Shown piece after piece: positions 1-7,276 of a DNA stretch of 64,000 bases. Position 1 is the stretch's first letter. Each line of letters begins with the position of its first letter. This DNA comes from Nocardiopsis ansamitocini (GTDB lineage: Bacteria > Actinomycetota > Actinomycetes > Streptosporangiales > Streptosporangiaceae), in contig NZ_BSQG01000001.1 in assembly GCF_030268225.1 (NCBI RefSeq), positions 423,299 through 487,298 on the forward strand. Reading direction: 5' to 3'. Both the position numbers and the translations under genes were made by a program. The notes beneath the pieces are model-generated. The model made no database searches, had not been told where the DNA came from, and saw nothing but the letters and a program-made list of their open reading frames with translations.

Positions 1-127
1 TCGTTCACCGCTCCTCGCTCGCTACGCCACCGGCGAGAGAAGCGCTACGCGCAACCGCCACCGACGACTCCGCTCGCTGCGTCAGGCTCACTCCGCCGCC
101 CCCGAACACAAGGATCGCGGGTACCTG
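1..127. repeat. 170-bp-period direct repeat, copy 1 (cut by window edge)
   Basis: Bases 1-127 are identical to bases 171-297, so the period is 170 bp. The copy may extend left of the window. On the minus strand it encodes the first codons of what looks like carA (VPAILV) followed by a Gly/Ser/Ala-rich tail and a stop. The sequence is full of short GCGTAGCG- and GAGCGAGG-type words, unlike the neighbouring pyr genes. Confidence 0.9.
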
Positions 128-130
128 CAT
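5..130 (-). pseudogene. Second carA-like start, again ending early in the repeat
   Basis: An ATG at 130 preceded by GGAGGAG with a 9-base spacer opens a 41-residue frame beginning MQVPAILVFGGGG. It is the same frame as at 175-318, repeated. It has a better ribosome site than the first copy but ends at the same TGA. It shows that the repeat unit carries its own initiation signals. The functional carA may begin at the last copy, left of the window. Confidence 0.35.
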
Positions 131-170
131 GGTTTTCTTCTCCTCCGTAGGACGGCCGTGCGCCGCCTGG

Positions 171-297
171 TCGTTCACCGCTCCTCGCTCGCTACGCCAC
201 CGGCGAGAGAAGCGCTACGCGCAACCGCCACCGACGACTCCGCTCGCTGCGTCAGGCTCACTCCGCCGCCCCCGAACACAAGGATCGCGGGTACCTG
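171..297. repeat. 170-bp-period direct repeat, copy 2
   Basis: This is an exact copy of bases 1-127, starting 18 bp downstream of the pyrC stop codon on the minus strand. The 43-bp spacer between copies (128-170) contains, on the minus strand, a GGAGGAG ribosome site and an ATG that restarts the same N-terminal codons. A tandem duplication, or an assembly collapse of a longer array, would both produce this picture. Confidence 0.9.
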
Positions 298-318
298 TGC
301 CTGGCTGCTTGTTGTCAC
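175..318 (-). pseudogene. carA: Interrupted 5' end of carA (carbamoyl-phosphate synthase small subunit)
   Basis: A GTG at 318 overlaps the pyrC stop codon by four bases (GTGA), the usual layout of coupled pyr genes. The reading frame starts VTTSSQAQVPAILV. The VPAILV part matches the N-terminus typical of actinobacterial CarA, where PAxLVLEDGR follows. Here the next residues are FGGGGVSLTQRAES and the frame stops after 47 residues, inside the 170-bp repeat. Assignment to carA rests on six to eight residues plus operon position, so it is an inference. The frame could instead be a short coupled leader ORF ahead of an intact carA lying outside the window. Confidence 0.4.
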
Positions 319-1610
319 TGGACCTTCCCATCGAGGACCGTCGGGATACCGCGCAGGAACGTCGCTGCGACCCGACCGGGCAACCGCATGCCCCGGTAGG
401 GGGTGTTCGCGCTTTTGGAGACCATGGACGCGGCGTCGACCACGCGTTCCGCAGCGGTGTCGTAGAGCGTGATGTTGGCGGGTTCGCCGATCACGAGCGG
501 GCGGCCGTGACCGGCCAGTCGGCCGATGCGTGCCGGGATCGCCGACATTCGCTCAGCCACCCCCGCCCAATCCAGAAGCCCGGTGTCGACCATGGCGTGC
601 TGCACGACCGAGAGCGCGGTCTCCAAGCCGATCATTCCCATTGCGGCGTTGGCCCACTCCGTCTCCTTGGCCTCGACCGGGTGCGGGGCGTGGTCGGTGG
701 CAACGCAGTCGATGGTGCCGTCGGCCAGCGCCTCACGCAGCGCCTGGACGTCCTCGGCGGTGCGCAGAGGCGGGTTGACCTTGTAGATCGGATCGTAGCT
801 CTCGGCGAGCTCGTCGGTGAGCAAGAGGTGGTGCGGGGTGACCTCTGCGGTCACGTCGCAACCGCGGCTCTTGGCCCAGCGGATGATCTGCACGGACCCC
901 TTGGTGGAGACGTGGCAGATGTGCAGGCGGGAGCCGACGTGTTCGGCGAGCAGGCAGTCGCGGGCGATGATCGCCTCTTCGGCCACCGCCGGCCACCCGC
1001 CCAGTCCGAGACGGTCCGAGACCTCGCCCTCGTTCATCTGGGCGTGCTCGGTGAGGCGGGGCTCCTGGGCGTGTTGGGCGACGACACCGTCGAATGCCTT
1101 GACGTACTCCAGGGCGCGGCGCATCAGCAGCGCGTCGGAGACGCACATACCGTCGTCGGAGAACATACGGACCCTGGCCGCGGAGTCGGCCATCGCACCG
1201 AGTTCGGCCAACCGCTCGCCTCCCAGGCCCTTGGTCACCGCGCCGATGGGCTGCACGTCGCAGTACCCGGCCTCGCGGCCGAGCCGCCAGACCTGCTCGA
1301 CGACTCCGGCGGTGTCGGCGACGGGGTCGGTGTTGGCCATCGTGCACACGGCGGTGAACCCGCCCATGGCAGCGGCGCGGGAACCACTGGCGACGGTCTC
1401 CGCGTCCTCGCGACCGGGCTCGCGCAGGTGGACGTGGATGTCCACCAGCCCGGGCAGGGCGACGAGGCCGGCGGCCTCGACGATCTCGGCGCCCTCAGCG
1501 GACAGGTCGGGGCCGAGGTCGGCAATGATCCCGTCGCGCACGAGGATGTCGGCGGGCTCCCCGCCGAGGACGCGGGCGCCCCTGATCAGGTAGGTCGTGG
1601 TCTGGCTCAT
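315..1610 (-). CDS. pyrC: Dihydroorotase
   Basis: The enzyme cyclises N-carbamoyl-aspartate to dihydroorotate, step three of pyrimidine synthesis, in the cytoplasm. The 431-residue length is normal for the type I family. The metal-binding motif HVHLREPG lies at residues 59-66, and a CVATDHAPH motif near residue 305 carries the catalytic Asp. It is the third gene of the pyrR-pyrB-pyrC operon, with a 17-base gap after pyrB. Its own stop overlaps a GTG that probably starts carA. The start has a modest upstream GGGGAGA. No missing catalytic residues are apparent. Confidence 0.96.
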   Translation of the reverse strand: MSQTTTYLIRGARVLGGEPADILVRDGIIADLGPDLSAEGAEIVEAAGLVALPGLVDIHVHLREPGREDAETVASGSRAAAMGGFTAVCTMANTDPVADTAGVVEQVWRLGREAGYCDVQPIGAVTKGLGGERLAELGAMADSAARVRMFSDDGMCVSDALLMRRALEYVKAFDGVVAQHAQEPRLTEHAQMNEGEVSDRLGLGGWPAVAEEAIIARDCLLAEHVGSRLHICHVSTKGSVQIIRWAKSRGCDVTAEVTPHHLLLTDELAESYDPIYKVNPPLRTAEDVQALREALADGTIDCVATDHAPHPVEAKETEWANAAMGMIGLETALSVVQHAMVDTGLLDWAGVAERMSAIPARIGRLAGHGRPLVIGEPANITLYDTAAERVVDAASMVSKSANTPYRGMRLPGRVAATFLRGIPTVLDGKVQ

Positions 1611-1627
1611 GTCTGTTCTCGTCTCCC

Positions 1628-2554
1628 CTAGTTCCCGATGCCGGACTCGGACCCGCCGAGCAGCAGGTAAAGAACGGCCATACGCACGCTGACACCGTTG
1701 GTGACCTGCTCCACGATGGTGGAGCGGGGCGAGTCGGCGACCTCCGCGGAGATCTCCATCCCGCGGATCATCGGCCCCGGGTGCATGACCACGGCGTGCT
1801 CGGGCAACTGGGCGAAACGGTCGCCGTCGAGGCCATAGCGCCGGGTGTACTCGCGCGCGGAGGGGAAGAACGCGTCGTTCATCCGCTCGGCCTGGACCCG
1901 CAGCATCATGACGACGTCGCTCTTGGGCAGGACCTCGTCGAGGTCGTAGGAGACCTCGCAGGGCCAGCCGGCGACCGAAACCGGCAGGAGGGTGGGCGGG
2001 GCCACCAGCGTGACGTGGGCGCCGAGGGTGCGCAGCAGCAGCACGTTGGAGCGGGCGACCCTGCTGTGCAGGATGTCGCCGACGATGGCCACGCGCAGGC
2101 CGTCGAGGCGTCCCATGCGCTCACGCATCGTGTAGGCGTCCAGCAGCGCCTGGGTGGGGTGTTCGTGGGTACCGTCGCCGGCGTTGAGGACGGCACCGTC
2201 CACCCAGTTGGACAGTCTCCGTGCCGCGCCGGAGGCGCCGTGCCGGATGACCACGCCGTCGGCGCCCATCGCCTGCAGGGTGAGCGCGGTGTCCTTGAGG
2301 CTCTCGCCCTTGGAGACGCTGGAACCCTTGGCGGAGAAATTGATGACGTCGGCCGACATGCGCTTGGCCGCGGCTTCGAAGGAGATACGGGTTCGGGTGG
2401 AGTCCTCGTAGAAGAGGTTGACCACCGTTCGGCCACGCAGGGTAGGCAGCTTCTTCACCGAGCGTCCGCCGACCTGGGCGAGCTCTTTGGCGGTGTCAAG
2501 GACCAGGGTTGCTTCGTCGAGGCTGAGGTCGCCGGCGGAGAGCAGGTGTCTCAT
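1628..2554 (-). CDS. pyrB: Aspartate carbamoyltransferase catalytic subunit
   Basis: PyrB joins carbamoyl phosphate to aspartate, the committed step of pyrimidine synthesis. The 308-residue protein has the carbamoyl-phosphate motif [13 protein letters not shown] near residue 50, [11 protein letters not shown] near residue 135, and the aspartate-domain motif [13 protein letters not shown] in the C-terminal part. The ATG overlaps the pyrR stop by four bases (ATGA), which implies translational coupling to the regulator gene. No pyrI regulatory subunit is seen nearby, as is usual in actinobacteria. Confidence 0.97.
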   Translation of the reverse strand: MRHLLSAGDLSLDEATLVLDTAKELAQVGGRSVKKLPTLRGRTVVNLFYEDSTRTRISFEAAAKRMSADVINFSAKGSSVSKGESLKDTALTLQAMGADGVVIRHGASGAARRLSNWVDGAVLNAGDGTHEHPTQALLDAYTMRERMGRLDGLRVAIVGDILHSRVARSNVLLLRTLGAHVTLVAPPTLLPVSVAGWPCEVSYDLDEVLPKSDVVMMLRVQAERMNDAFFPSAREYTRRYGLDGDRFAQLPEHAVVMHPGPMIRGMEISAEVADSPRSTIVEQVTNGVSVRMAVLYLLLGGSESGIGN

Positions 2555-3180
2555 CGGTTGTCGCCCTCCGCGTGGGTGCTCTGCACGGTGGTGTCGCCGG
2601 CGTGGCCGGCACGGGGTTTGGCCGGACCGATGAGCACCGCGTCGCGCCCGTCGATCTCCTTCAGCAGCACGGTGACGCTCTCGCGCACGGAAGTGGGGAG
2701 GTTCTTGCCCACGTAGTCGGCGCGGATGGGCAGTTCACGATGGCCGCGGTCCACCAGGGTGGCCAACTGGACGGCGCGGGGCCGCCCGAGGTCGCCCAGA
2801 GCGTCCAGGGCCGCGCGCACGGTGCGGCCGGAGAACAGGACGTCGTCGACGAGGACGATGGTGCGGCCGTCGATGCCCTCCGGGGGAATCTCGGTGCGGC
2901 CGAGTGCACGGGCCGGTGCCAGGCGCAGGTCGTCGCGGTACATGGTGATGTCGAGGGAGCCCCAGGGGACCGGGCGATCCTCGACACGTTCGATGCGCTC
3001 GGCGAGACGCTGGGCGAGCGGGACTCCACCGCTGGGAATGCCCAGCAGGGTGACGTCGGCCCCGCCCTTGGTACGCTCCAGCACCTCATGGGCGATCCGG
3101 GTCAGCGCCCGGTCGATCTCGGGGCCTTCGAGGACGGCTCTGGATTCATCGCCATCATCAGCATGTTTTTGGGCATGCAT
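2551..3180 (-). CDS. pyrR: Bifunctional pyr operon regulator / uracil phosphoribosyltransferase
   Basis: PyrR binds pyr mRNA in response to UMP/UTP and retains a PRPP-dependent uracil phosphoribosyltransferase fold. The PRPP-binding loop [17 protein letters not shown] is intact around residues 108-124. At 209 residues it is slightly longer than usual because of a charged tail after the conserved LIGPAKP segment. The start is fixed by a perfect AAGGAGGTC ribosome site seven bases upstream. A PyrR-loop hairpin sits directly next to that site, so the protein probably represses its own translation and, by coupling, that of pyrB. Confidence 0.96.
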   Translation of the reverse strand: MHAQKHADDGDESRAVLEGPEIDRALTRIAHEVLERTKGGADVTLLGIPSGGVPLAQRLAERIERVEDRPVPWGSLDITMYRDDLRLAPARALGRTEIPPEGIDGRTIVLVDDVLFSGRTVRAALDALGDLGRPRAVQLATLVDRGHRELPIRADYVGKNLPTSVRESVTVLLKEIDGRDAVLIGPAKPRAGHAGDTTVQSTHAEGDNR

Positions 3181-3715
3181 GAGATGACCTCCTTCCCTGC
3201 CTCACAGAACAGGTCGTTAAAGGACGTCGGACGGCCATCACGCTATCAGCGCGGCCCCCGGCGACCGGGGGAGGCCTGGGACGCAAGGACCGGGGGCTGA
3301 CAAAAATATGACACTCATCACTAGACTGGATCTTGATTTCCAACGCGCACAACTGGAGGGGACGGGGACGATTGGAGGTGGCCACCTGGACCTCCGTCCC
3401 GGAAAGCCTTGTGCGGACAGGCTTTCGATCAATGATCCGGAACCGATGTGTCCTATTTCAGTGAGGTATGAGAGACCTCTCACTTACGCACAGTTTGGAC
3501 ACTTAATCGTCGCGTTTTCACCCAACGGCTTGACCTGGCGACCGGACCGCCTTACCGTCACTGTCCGTAACCATTCTGGGGGGCACGGTCGCGCGACGTC
3601 CGTACGAAACCGCACACAAGCGGCTTAACGGGCCTAGCGCGATGACCGAACGAACTCGCTCGCCGAGTCCGCTGCCCGCACCAGCCACCTTCACGGCCGG
3701 GGAGCACTGAAGAAG
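3181..3715. other. Divergent intergenic region pyrR/bldD (535 bp)
   Basis: It contains the pyrR leader on the left and the bldD promoter region on the right. A 106-codon plus frame (3308-3628) spans it, but it lacks recognisable motifs and overlaps both regulatory regions, so I do not call it. AGTGA at 3460 and TCACT at 3480 resemble BldD half-sites. Confidence 0.6.
3186..3215 (-). promoter_or_regulatory. PyrR-binding hairpin overlapping the pyrR ribosome site
   Basis: On the minus strand, bases 3213-3196 can form CCTG/CAGG around a loop with GTTCTGTGAGGC. This agrees with the published PyrR-loop consensus (ARUCCNGNGAGGYU) except for a swapped closing A-U pair and one C to U change. The stem ends one or two bases before AAGGAGGTC. 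A GACCU at 3215-3211 could also pair with AGGUC of the ribosome site. The layout fits PyrR-dependent translational repression as reported for Mycobacterium smegmatis, not transcription attenuation. Confidence 0.7.
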
Positions 3716-4210
3716 ATGCCATCCGAATACGCAAAGTCTCTGGGCGCGCGATTGCGCGCCATCCGCACCCAGCAGGGCTTGTCCCTGCACGGGGTCGAGG
3801 AGAAGTCGCACGGGCGGTGGAAGGCCGTCGTGGTCGGTTCCTACGAGCGCGGCGACCGCGCCGTTACCGTGCAGAAGCTGGCCGAGCTGGCTGACTTCTA
3901 CGGTGTGCCGATGTCGGAGCTGCTCCCGGGCGGGGCCGCGCCGTCGCCGCTGGCCCCGACGCCCAAGCTGGTCATCGACCTGGAGCGCATGCAGCAACTG
4001 CCCCAGGACAAGGCCGGGCCGCTCGCCCGCTACGTCGCCACCATCCAGAGCCAGCGGGGCGACTACAACGGACGCGTGCTGTCCATCCGCCAGGAGGACC
4101 TGCGCTCGCTGGCCGTGATCTACGACCGCTCGCCGGGCGACCTCACCGAGGAGCTCATCAACTGGGGCGTGCTCGACCCCGAGGCCCGCCGCGCGGTGGA
4201 CGCCTTCTAG
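3716..4210 (+). CDS. bldD: Developmental master regulator BldD
   Basis: BldD is a DNA-binding repressor of sporulation genes that is turned on by tetrameric cyclic di-GMP. The 164-residue protein has an XRE-type helix-turn-helix at about residues 8-70 (SYERGDRAVTVQKLAELADF). The C-terminal domain has the c-di-GMP signature RxD-X8-RxxD, seen here as RGD and RQED eight residues apart, so ligand binding should be retained. The start has GGGGAG and GAAGAAG upstream. The gene is monocistronic between pyrR (divergent) and a terminator hairpin. Possible autoregulatory half-sites lie about 230-255 bases upstream. Confidence 0.96.
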   Translation: MPSEYAKSLGARLRAIRTQQGLSLHGVEEKSHGRWKAVVVGSYERGDRAVTVQKLAELADFYGVPMSELLPGGAAPSPLAPTPKLVIDLERMQQLPQDKAGPLARYVATIQSQRGDYNGRVLSIRQEDLRSLAVIYDRSPGDLTEELINWGVLDPEARRAVDAF

Positions 4211-4216
4211 AGTCCT

Positions 4217-4236
4217 CCGGGCGACGCGTCGCCCGG
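4217..4236 (+). terminator. Hairpin after bldD
   Basis: This is a perfect 20-bp palindrome (CCGGGCGACG and its complement) six bases after the bldD stop. It is followed by a pyrimidine-rich stretch with TTCTTCTTC. It probably acts as terminator for bldD. Confidence 0.7.
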
Positions 4237-4403
4237 CAACGGCTTCTTCTTCACCTGTGGCCGCGCCCCTCCCAGCAAGGCGCGGCCCCCGGGCGCGCGT
4301 TTTGCACGCCCGCTTCCCCTCGTCCCCAGGGGAAACAACGGATCCATGACAGCGGTGGCCGCCATCAACGGCCGCCGCTGTGCTGTCGGGACGCTGCGTC
4401 GAC

Positions 4404-4856
4404 CTACCCCGTGCGGCGCAGCGGGCCGCACCCCAACAGGGACTCCACCACCGCCAGGAAGGCGCGGGCGTCGTTCAACAGGACATCCGCCTGCTCCGCG
4501 GTGACCGCGGGCCCCAGGCCGGCCTCGGCAGCCGCCCTCTTGGCCGCACCGGCGGCGAAGTACAGCGCCCACTCGTGGAGCTCGGGTGCTGCTGCGGGCA
4601 GCAACTCCCACGCACTGCGCGGGCCGCGTGCCCGTCCCTGCTTGGCCCCGGGATCAGCACGCTGGGCCAATACGGCGGCGGCGGTGCGCAGCGCGGCGAG
4701 ATGAGCGTTGACATAGCGCAGGGCCGGGGTCGGGGCGTCCGCGGATTCGGTGAGATAGCCGCGCGCGGAGTCCAGGGCGGTCCCCACCCCGGGGACGAGC
4801 GTCCTGCGCGGTCGTCGCGCGACGTCGGAGACAGAGAAAATCGCCGGTTGGGACAT
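4404..4856 (-). CDS. SAV_6107-family HEPN domain protein
   Basis: This 150-residue, Ala-rich helical protein resembles the actinobacterial SAV_6107 HEPN family, recognised by the SAWELLPAAAPELHEWALYFAAGA segment in the middle. HEPN folds often act as RNases or as RNA-binding partners, but I see no clear Rx4-6H catalytic motif, so activity is uncertain. The start at 4856 is set by GGAGGTGA five bases upstream; a longer frame reaching 5579 crosses the divergent yes-strand gene and is rejected. No nucleotidyltransferase partner sits beside it. A LexA-like box lies about 180 bp upstream, towards the next gene. Confidence 0.75.
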   Translation of the reverse strand: MSQPAIFSVSDVARRPRRTLVPGVGTALDSARGYLTESADAPTPALRYVNAHLAALRTAAAVLAQRADPGAKQGRARGPRSAWELLPAAAPELHEWALYFAAGAAKRAAAEAGLGPAVTAEQADVLLNDARAFLAVVESLLGCGPLRRTG

Positions 4857-5035
4857 TGGCGTCACCTCCAGAGGTGGCTGCCTCCTGGACGCGGTGCGGG
4901 CAAGGGGCTTGTCCACCCCCGCCCGAGCGCACGCGCCGCGGGCCGCCACGGGGGCAGCGACACGAGGCGAGCCATGAGGGGAAACACGGCAGCCTGGGCC
5001 GAACAGCAGTTCGATCTGGTATTCATTGAACACGC

Positions 5036-5051
5036 TCGAACAGGCGTTCGT
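5036..5051. promoter_or_regulatory. LexA (SOS) box-like palindrome
   Basis: TCGAACAGGCGTTCGT matches the actinobacterial LexA consensus TCGAAC-N4-GTTCGA at 11 of 12 fixed positions. It lies between the divergent HEPN gene and the YbaK-like gene. It is 49 bp before the latter's start and about 36 bp before its -10 box, overlapping the expected -35 zone. Confidence 0.5.
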
Positions 5052-5086
5052 CAACGATCGGCCCACCTTTCGAGGCCACCAGGACC

Positions 5087-5092
5087 TAGGAT
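5087..5092 (+). promoter_or_regulatory. -10 box for leaderless YbaK-like mRNA
   Basis: TAGGAT is followed by seven bases and then the ATG at 5100, so transcription should start at the start codon. There is no good ribosome site. Confidence 0.6.
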
Positions 5093-5099
5093 CGCCCCC

Positions 5100-5591
5100 A
5101 TGCACCGTAATGCACGAAAAGTCGCCGACCTTCTCACGGACAAGGGCGCCCCCGGCCAGGTGCGGGAACTTCCCGAATCCGCCCGAACAGCGGCGGCCGC
5201 CGCAGCGCAATTGGACTGCGAGGTCGGCGCGATCGCCAACAGCCTGGTCTTCTCCGCACTGGACGCGGACGGCGAGCCCTCCCCCGTACTCGTACTGACC
5301 AGCGGCGCGCACCGGGTGGACACCGCCAAGGTCTCCGCCCTGATCGGCGGGCACCGGGTGGAACGTGCGACTCCGGATTTCGTACGCACCCATACCGGAC
5401 AGCCGATCGGCGGGGTCGCACCCCTGGGCCACCCGGCACCGGTACGCACCCTCGTGGACGAATGGCTGGCCAAGTACGACGTGGTGTGGGCCGCGGCCGG
5501 ACACCCGCACACGGTCTTTCCCACCTCGTTCGACGAACTGGTCCGTCTCACCGGCGGGGACCCCGCCGACATCGGCCAAGATCAGGGCTGA
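5100..5591 (+). CDS. YbaK/aminoacyl-tRNA deacylase-domain protein
   Basis: The 163-residue protein has the YbaK/ProX fold, which hydrolyses mischarged aminoacyl-tRNA such as Cys-tRNAPro. Supporting segments are the early CEVGAIANSLVF stretch, LVLTSGAHRVDTAKVSALIG with the conserved region around the key Lys, and the GGVAPLGHPAPV loop near residue 105 followed by WAAAGHPHTVFPTSF. The start at 5100 is chosen because a TAGGAT -10 box ends seven bases before it; the frame is open further upstream to 4380 but without signals. A GNAT gene follows 28 bases later with its own promoter. Confidence 0.85.
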   Translation: MHRNARKVADLLTDKGAPGQVRELPESARTAAAAAAQLDCEVGAIANSLVFSALDADGEPSPVLVLTSGAHRVDTAKVSALIGGHRVERATPDFVRTHTGQPIGGVAPLGHPAPVRTLVDEWLAKYDVVWAAAGHPHTVFPTSFDELVRLTGGDPADIGQDQG

Positions 5592-5607
5592 TCACGAGGC
5601 CAGCCCC

Positions 5608-5613
5608 TAGGGT
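5608..5613 (+). promoter_or_regulatory. -10 box for leaderless GNAT mRNA
   Basis: TAGGGT ends six bases before the GTG at 5620. No Shine-Dalgarno sequence is present, which supports a leaderless transcript. Confidence 0.5.
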
Positions 5614-5619
5614 GTCGAT

Positions 5620-6219
5620 GTGGAAACCGAAATCGAGATGTGGGAGCTGGCCGGGCCGGCGTTCGTCAACGCGGTCCCCGCGTTGATGGAGATCTACTAT
5701 GCGGCCATGTCTCCGCCGCCCGACCAGTTGTCCGGGCGCCAGGCGATCATGCGCCAGCATGCCGACTACCCCCGCTTCCATTCGGTCACCGCGGTGACCG
5801 GCCGGGGAGAGGCGGTCGGCTTCGCCTACGGCTTCCACGGTGCGCCAGGACAGTGGTGGCACGACGTGGTCAGCGCCGAACTCGGCGGCTCCGACCCCGC
5901 TGGCGCCCGCCATTGGCTCGGGGACTCCTTCGAGGTCGCGGAGGTCCACGTCCTGCCGGCCTGGCAGGGCCGCGGCGTGGGCCGGGCCGTACTGCACCGG
6001 CTCACCTCCGGGCGCCGAGAGCGCACCGCGGTGTTGTCCACGCACACCGGACCCACCCCCGCCAGAGGGCTGTACTCCTCGTTCGGATTCACCGACGTGC
6101 TGGCGGAGTTCTACTTCCCGGGCAGTCCGGGACGCGCTTTCGCGATCATGGCTGCGCCGCTGCCGCTACCACTGCCGGGCGGCGGACCGGGACGAGTCGC
6201 TGGTAGATCTCGCGAGTAG
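5620..6219 (+). CDS. GNAT-family N-acetyltransferase
   Basis: This 199-residue cytoplasmic acetyltransferase has the acetyl-CoA binding motif A near residues 110-125 ([18 protein letters not shown], with the Q/RxxGxG/A pattern). Motif B follows ([11 protein letters not shown]). The substrate cannot be read from sequence. GTG at 5620 is chosen because a TAGGGT -10 box lies six bases upstream. The last 25 codons overlap the 3' end of metF on the opposite strand by 74 bases. The Pro/Gly-rich tail inside the overlap may not be important for function. Confidence 0.85.
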   Translation: METEIEMWELAGPAFVNAVPALMEIYYAAMSPPPDQLSGRQAIMRQHADYPRFHSVTAVTGRGEAVGFAYGFHGAPGQWWHDVVSAELGGSDPAGARHWLGDSFEVAEVHVLPAWQGRGVGRAVLHRLTSGRRERTAVLSTHTGPTPARGLYSSFGFTDVLAEFYFPGSPGRAFAIMAAPLPLPLPGGGPGRVAGRSRE

Positions 6220-7105
6220 CCGTGGACTGGTTGAAGGTGATGAAGTGGATCCCGGGGGCTCCCTCGTCCAACAACCGCTCGCACAAGCGCGTGGCGTGCT
6301 CGACGCCCAGCGCGCGCACGGCTTCGGGGTCGTCTGCCACCCGGGCGAACTCCTCGGCCAACCGCGTCGGGAACGGCGCGCCGGAGAGCTGCTCGGAGCG
6401 CGCGATGGTGGCGTACTTCGTGACGGGCATGATCTCGGGGATGATCGGCACGTCGCATCCCTTGGCCGCCACCCGGTCGCGCAACCGCAGGTACTCGTCG
6501 GCCTCGAAGAACATCTGGGTGATGGCGTAATCGGCGCCGGCCCTGCACTTTCGGACGAAGAAGTCCACGTCGGTGTCGATGTCGGTGGAACGCGGGTGCT
6601 TGTGCGGGAAGGCCGCGACGCCCACACAGAAGTCGCCGCTCTCCTTGATGAGGCGCACCAGCTCCTCGGCATAGGTGAGCCCCTCCGGATGGGTGGTCCA
6701 CTCCCCCAGCGGGTCACCGGGCGGGTCACCGCGCAGCGCCAGCATGTTGGACACCCCCACTCCGGCAAAGCGGCCGATGAGATGACGCAGTTCACGCACC
6801 GAGTGGTCGACCGCGGTCATGTGCGCCACCGGAAGCAGAGTGGTGTCGGTGGCCATGCGCTCGGTGATGTCGACGGTGCGGTCACGGGTGCCGCCGCCTG
6901 CCCCGTAGGTCACCGACACGAAGTCCGGCCCCAATGCCTCCAACTCACGGATGACCCGCCAGAGTTTGCGCTCGGCCTGGGGCGTTCTCGGGGGGAAGAA
7001 CTCGAAGGAGAAAGTGGGTCGACCTGCGGCGATCAGCTCGCGGATGTGTCGCGGGCGGGGATTGAGCGCGTGCGAGGCGACCGAACGCGTGGGTGATCCG
7101 AGCAT
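6146..7105 (-). CDS. metF: Methylenetetrahydrofolate reductase
   Basis: MetF reduces 5,10-methylene-THF to 5-methyl-THF with a flavin cofactor, feeding methionine synthesis. The sequence has the N-terminal SFEFFPPRT motif, [20 protein letters not shown] near the middle, and [14 protein letters not shown], all typical of the family. The length of 319 residues is normal. The frame opens at a GTG (7114), but an ATG at 7105 lies seven bases after a TACAGT -10 box, so I prefer a leaderless start there. The 3' end overlaps the convergent GNAT gene by 74 bases. Confidence 0.95.
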   Translation of the reverse strand: MLGSPTRSVASHALNPRPRHIRELIAAGRPTFSFEFFPPRTPQAERKLWRVIRELEALGPDFVSVTYGAGGGTRDRTVDITERMATDTTLLPVAHMTAVDHSVRELRHLIGRFAGVGVSNMLALRGDPPGDPLGEWTTHPEGLTYAEELVRLIKESGDFCVGVAAFPHKHPRSTDIDTDVDFFVRKCRAGADYAITQMFFEADEYLRLRDRVAAKGCDVPIIPEIMPVTKYATIARSEQLSGAPFPTRLAEEFARVADDPEAVRALGVEHATRLCERLLDEGAPGIHFITFNQSTATREIYQRLVPVRRPAVVAAAAQP

Positions 7106-7112
7106 GGCCTCC

Positions 7113-7118
7113 ACTGTA
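7113..7118 (-). promoter_or_regulatory. -10 box for leaderless metF mRNA
   Basis: Read on the minus strand, TACAGT is followed by seven bases and ATG at 7105. A TTAAAC 18 bases further upstream could serve as a weak -35 element. Confidence 0.55.
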
Positions 7119-7264
7119 GTCCACCTTCGCGGTGGGGTTTAAGTCCCCATAAGGCTTTGGCGACCTTGCCGGCCCTTCGTCTCGTTCCGGGCCGTCGGCA
7201 CCGGCTCGCCCCGCCCCGGACGGTCAGGACGGCCGGCCGGAACGGGGTGATCGAGCGCACCCGA

Positions 7265-7270
7265 TAGCCT
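7265..7270 (+). promoter_or_regulatory. -10 box for leaderless polyprenyl synthase mRNA
   Basis: TAGCCT is followed by six bases and the ATG at 7277, with no ribosome site in between. Confidence 0.5.
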
Positions 7271-7276
7271 GCCGGT

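Noticed and set aside
129-1631. 500-residue plus frame over pyrC
   Set aside because: GC-rich antisense shadow; pyrC on the other strand has all catalytic motifs.
3308-3628. 106-codon plus-strand frame between pyrR and bldD
   Set aside because: No recognisable domain, no ribosome site, and it overlaps the pyr and bldD promoter regions.
4404-5579. Long minus frame extending the HEPN gene to 391 residues
   Set aside because: The upstream part is antisense to the YbaK-like gene, and a good ribosome site fixes the start at 4856.
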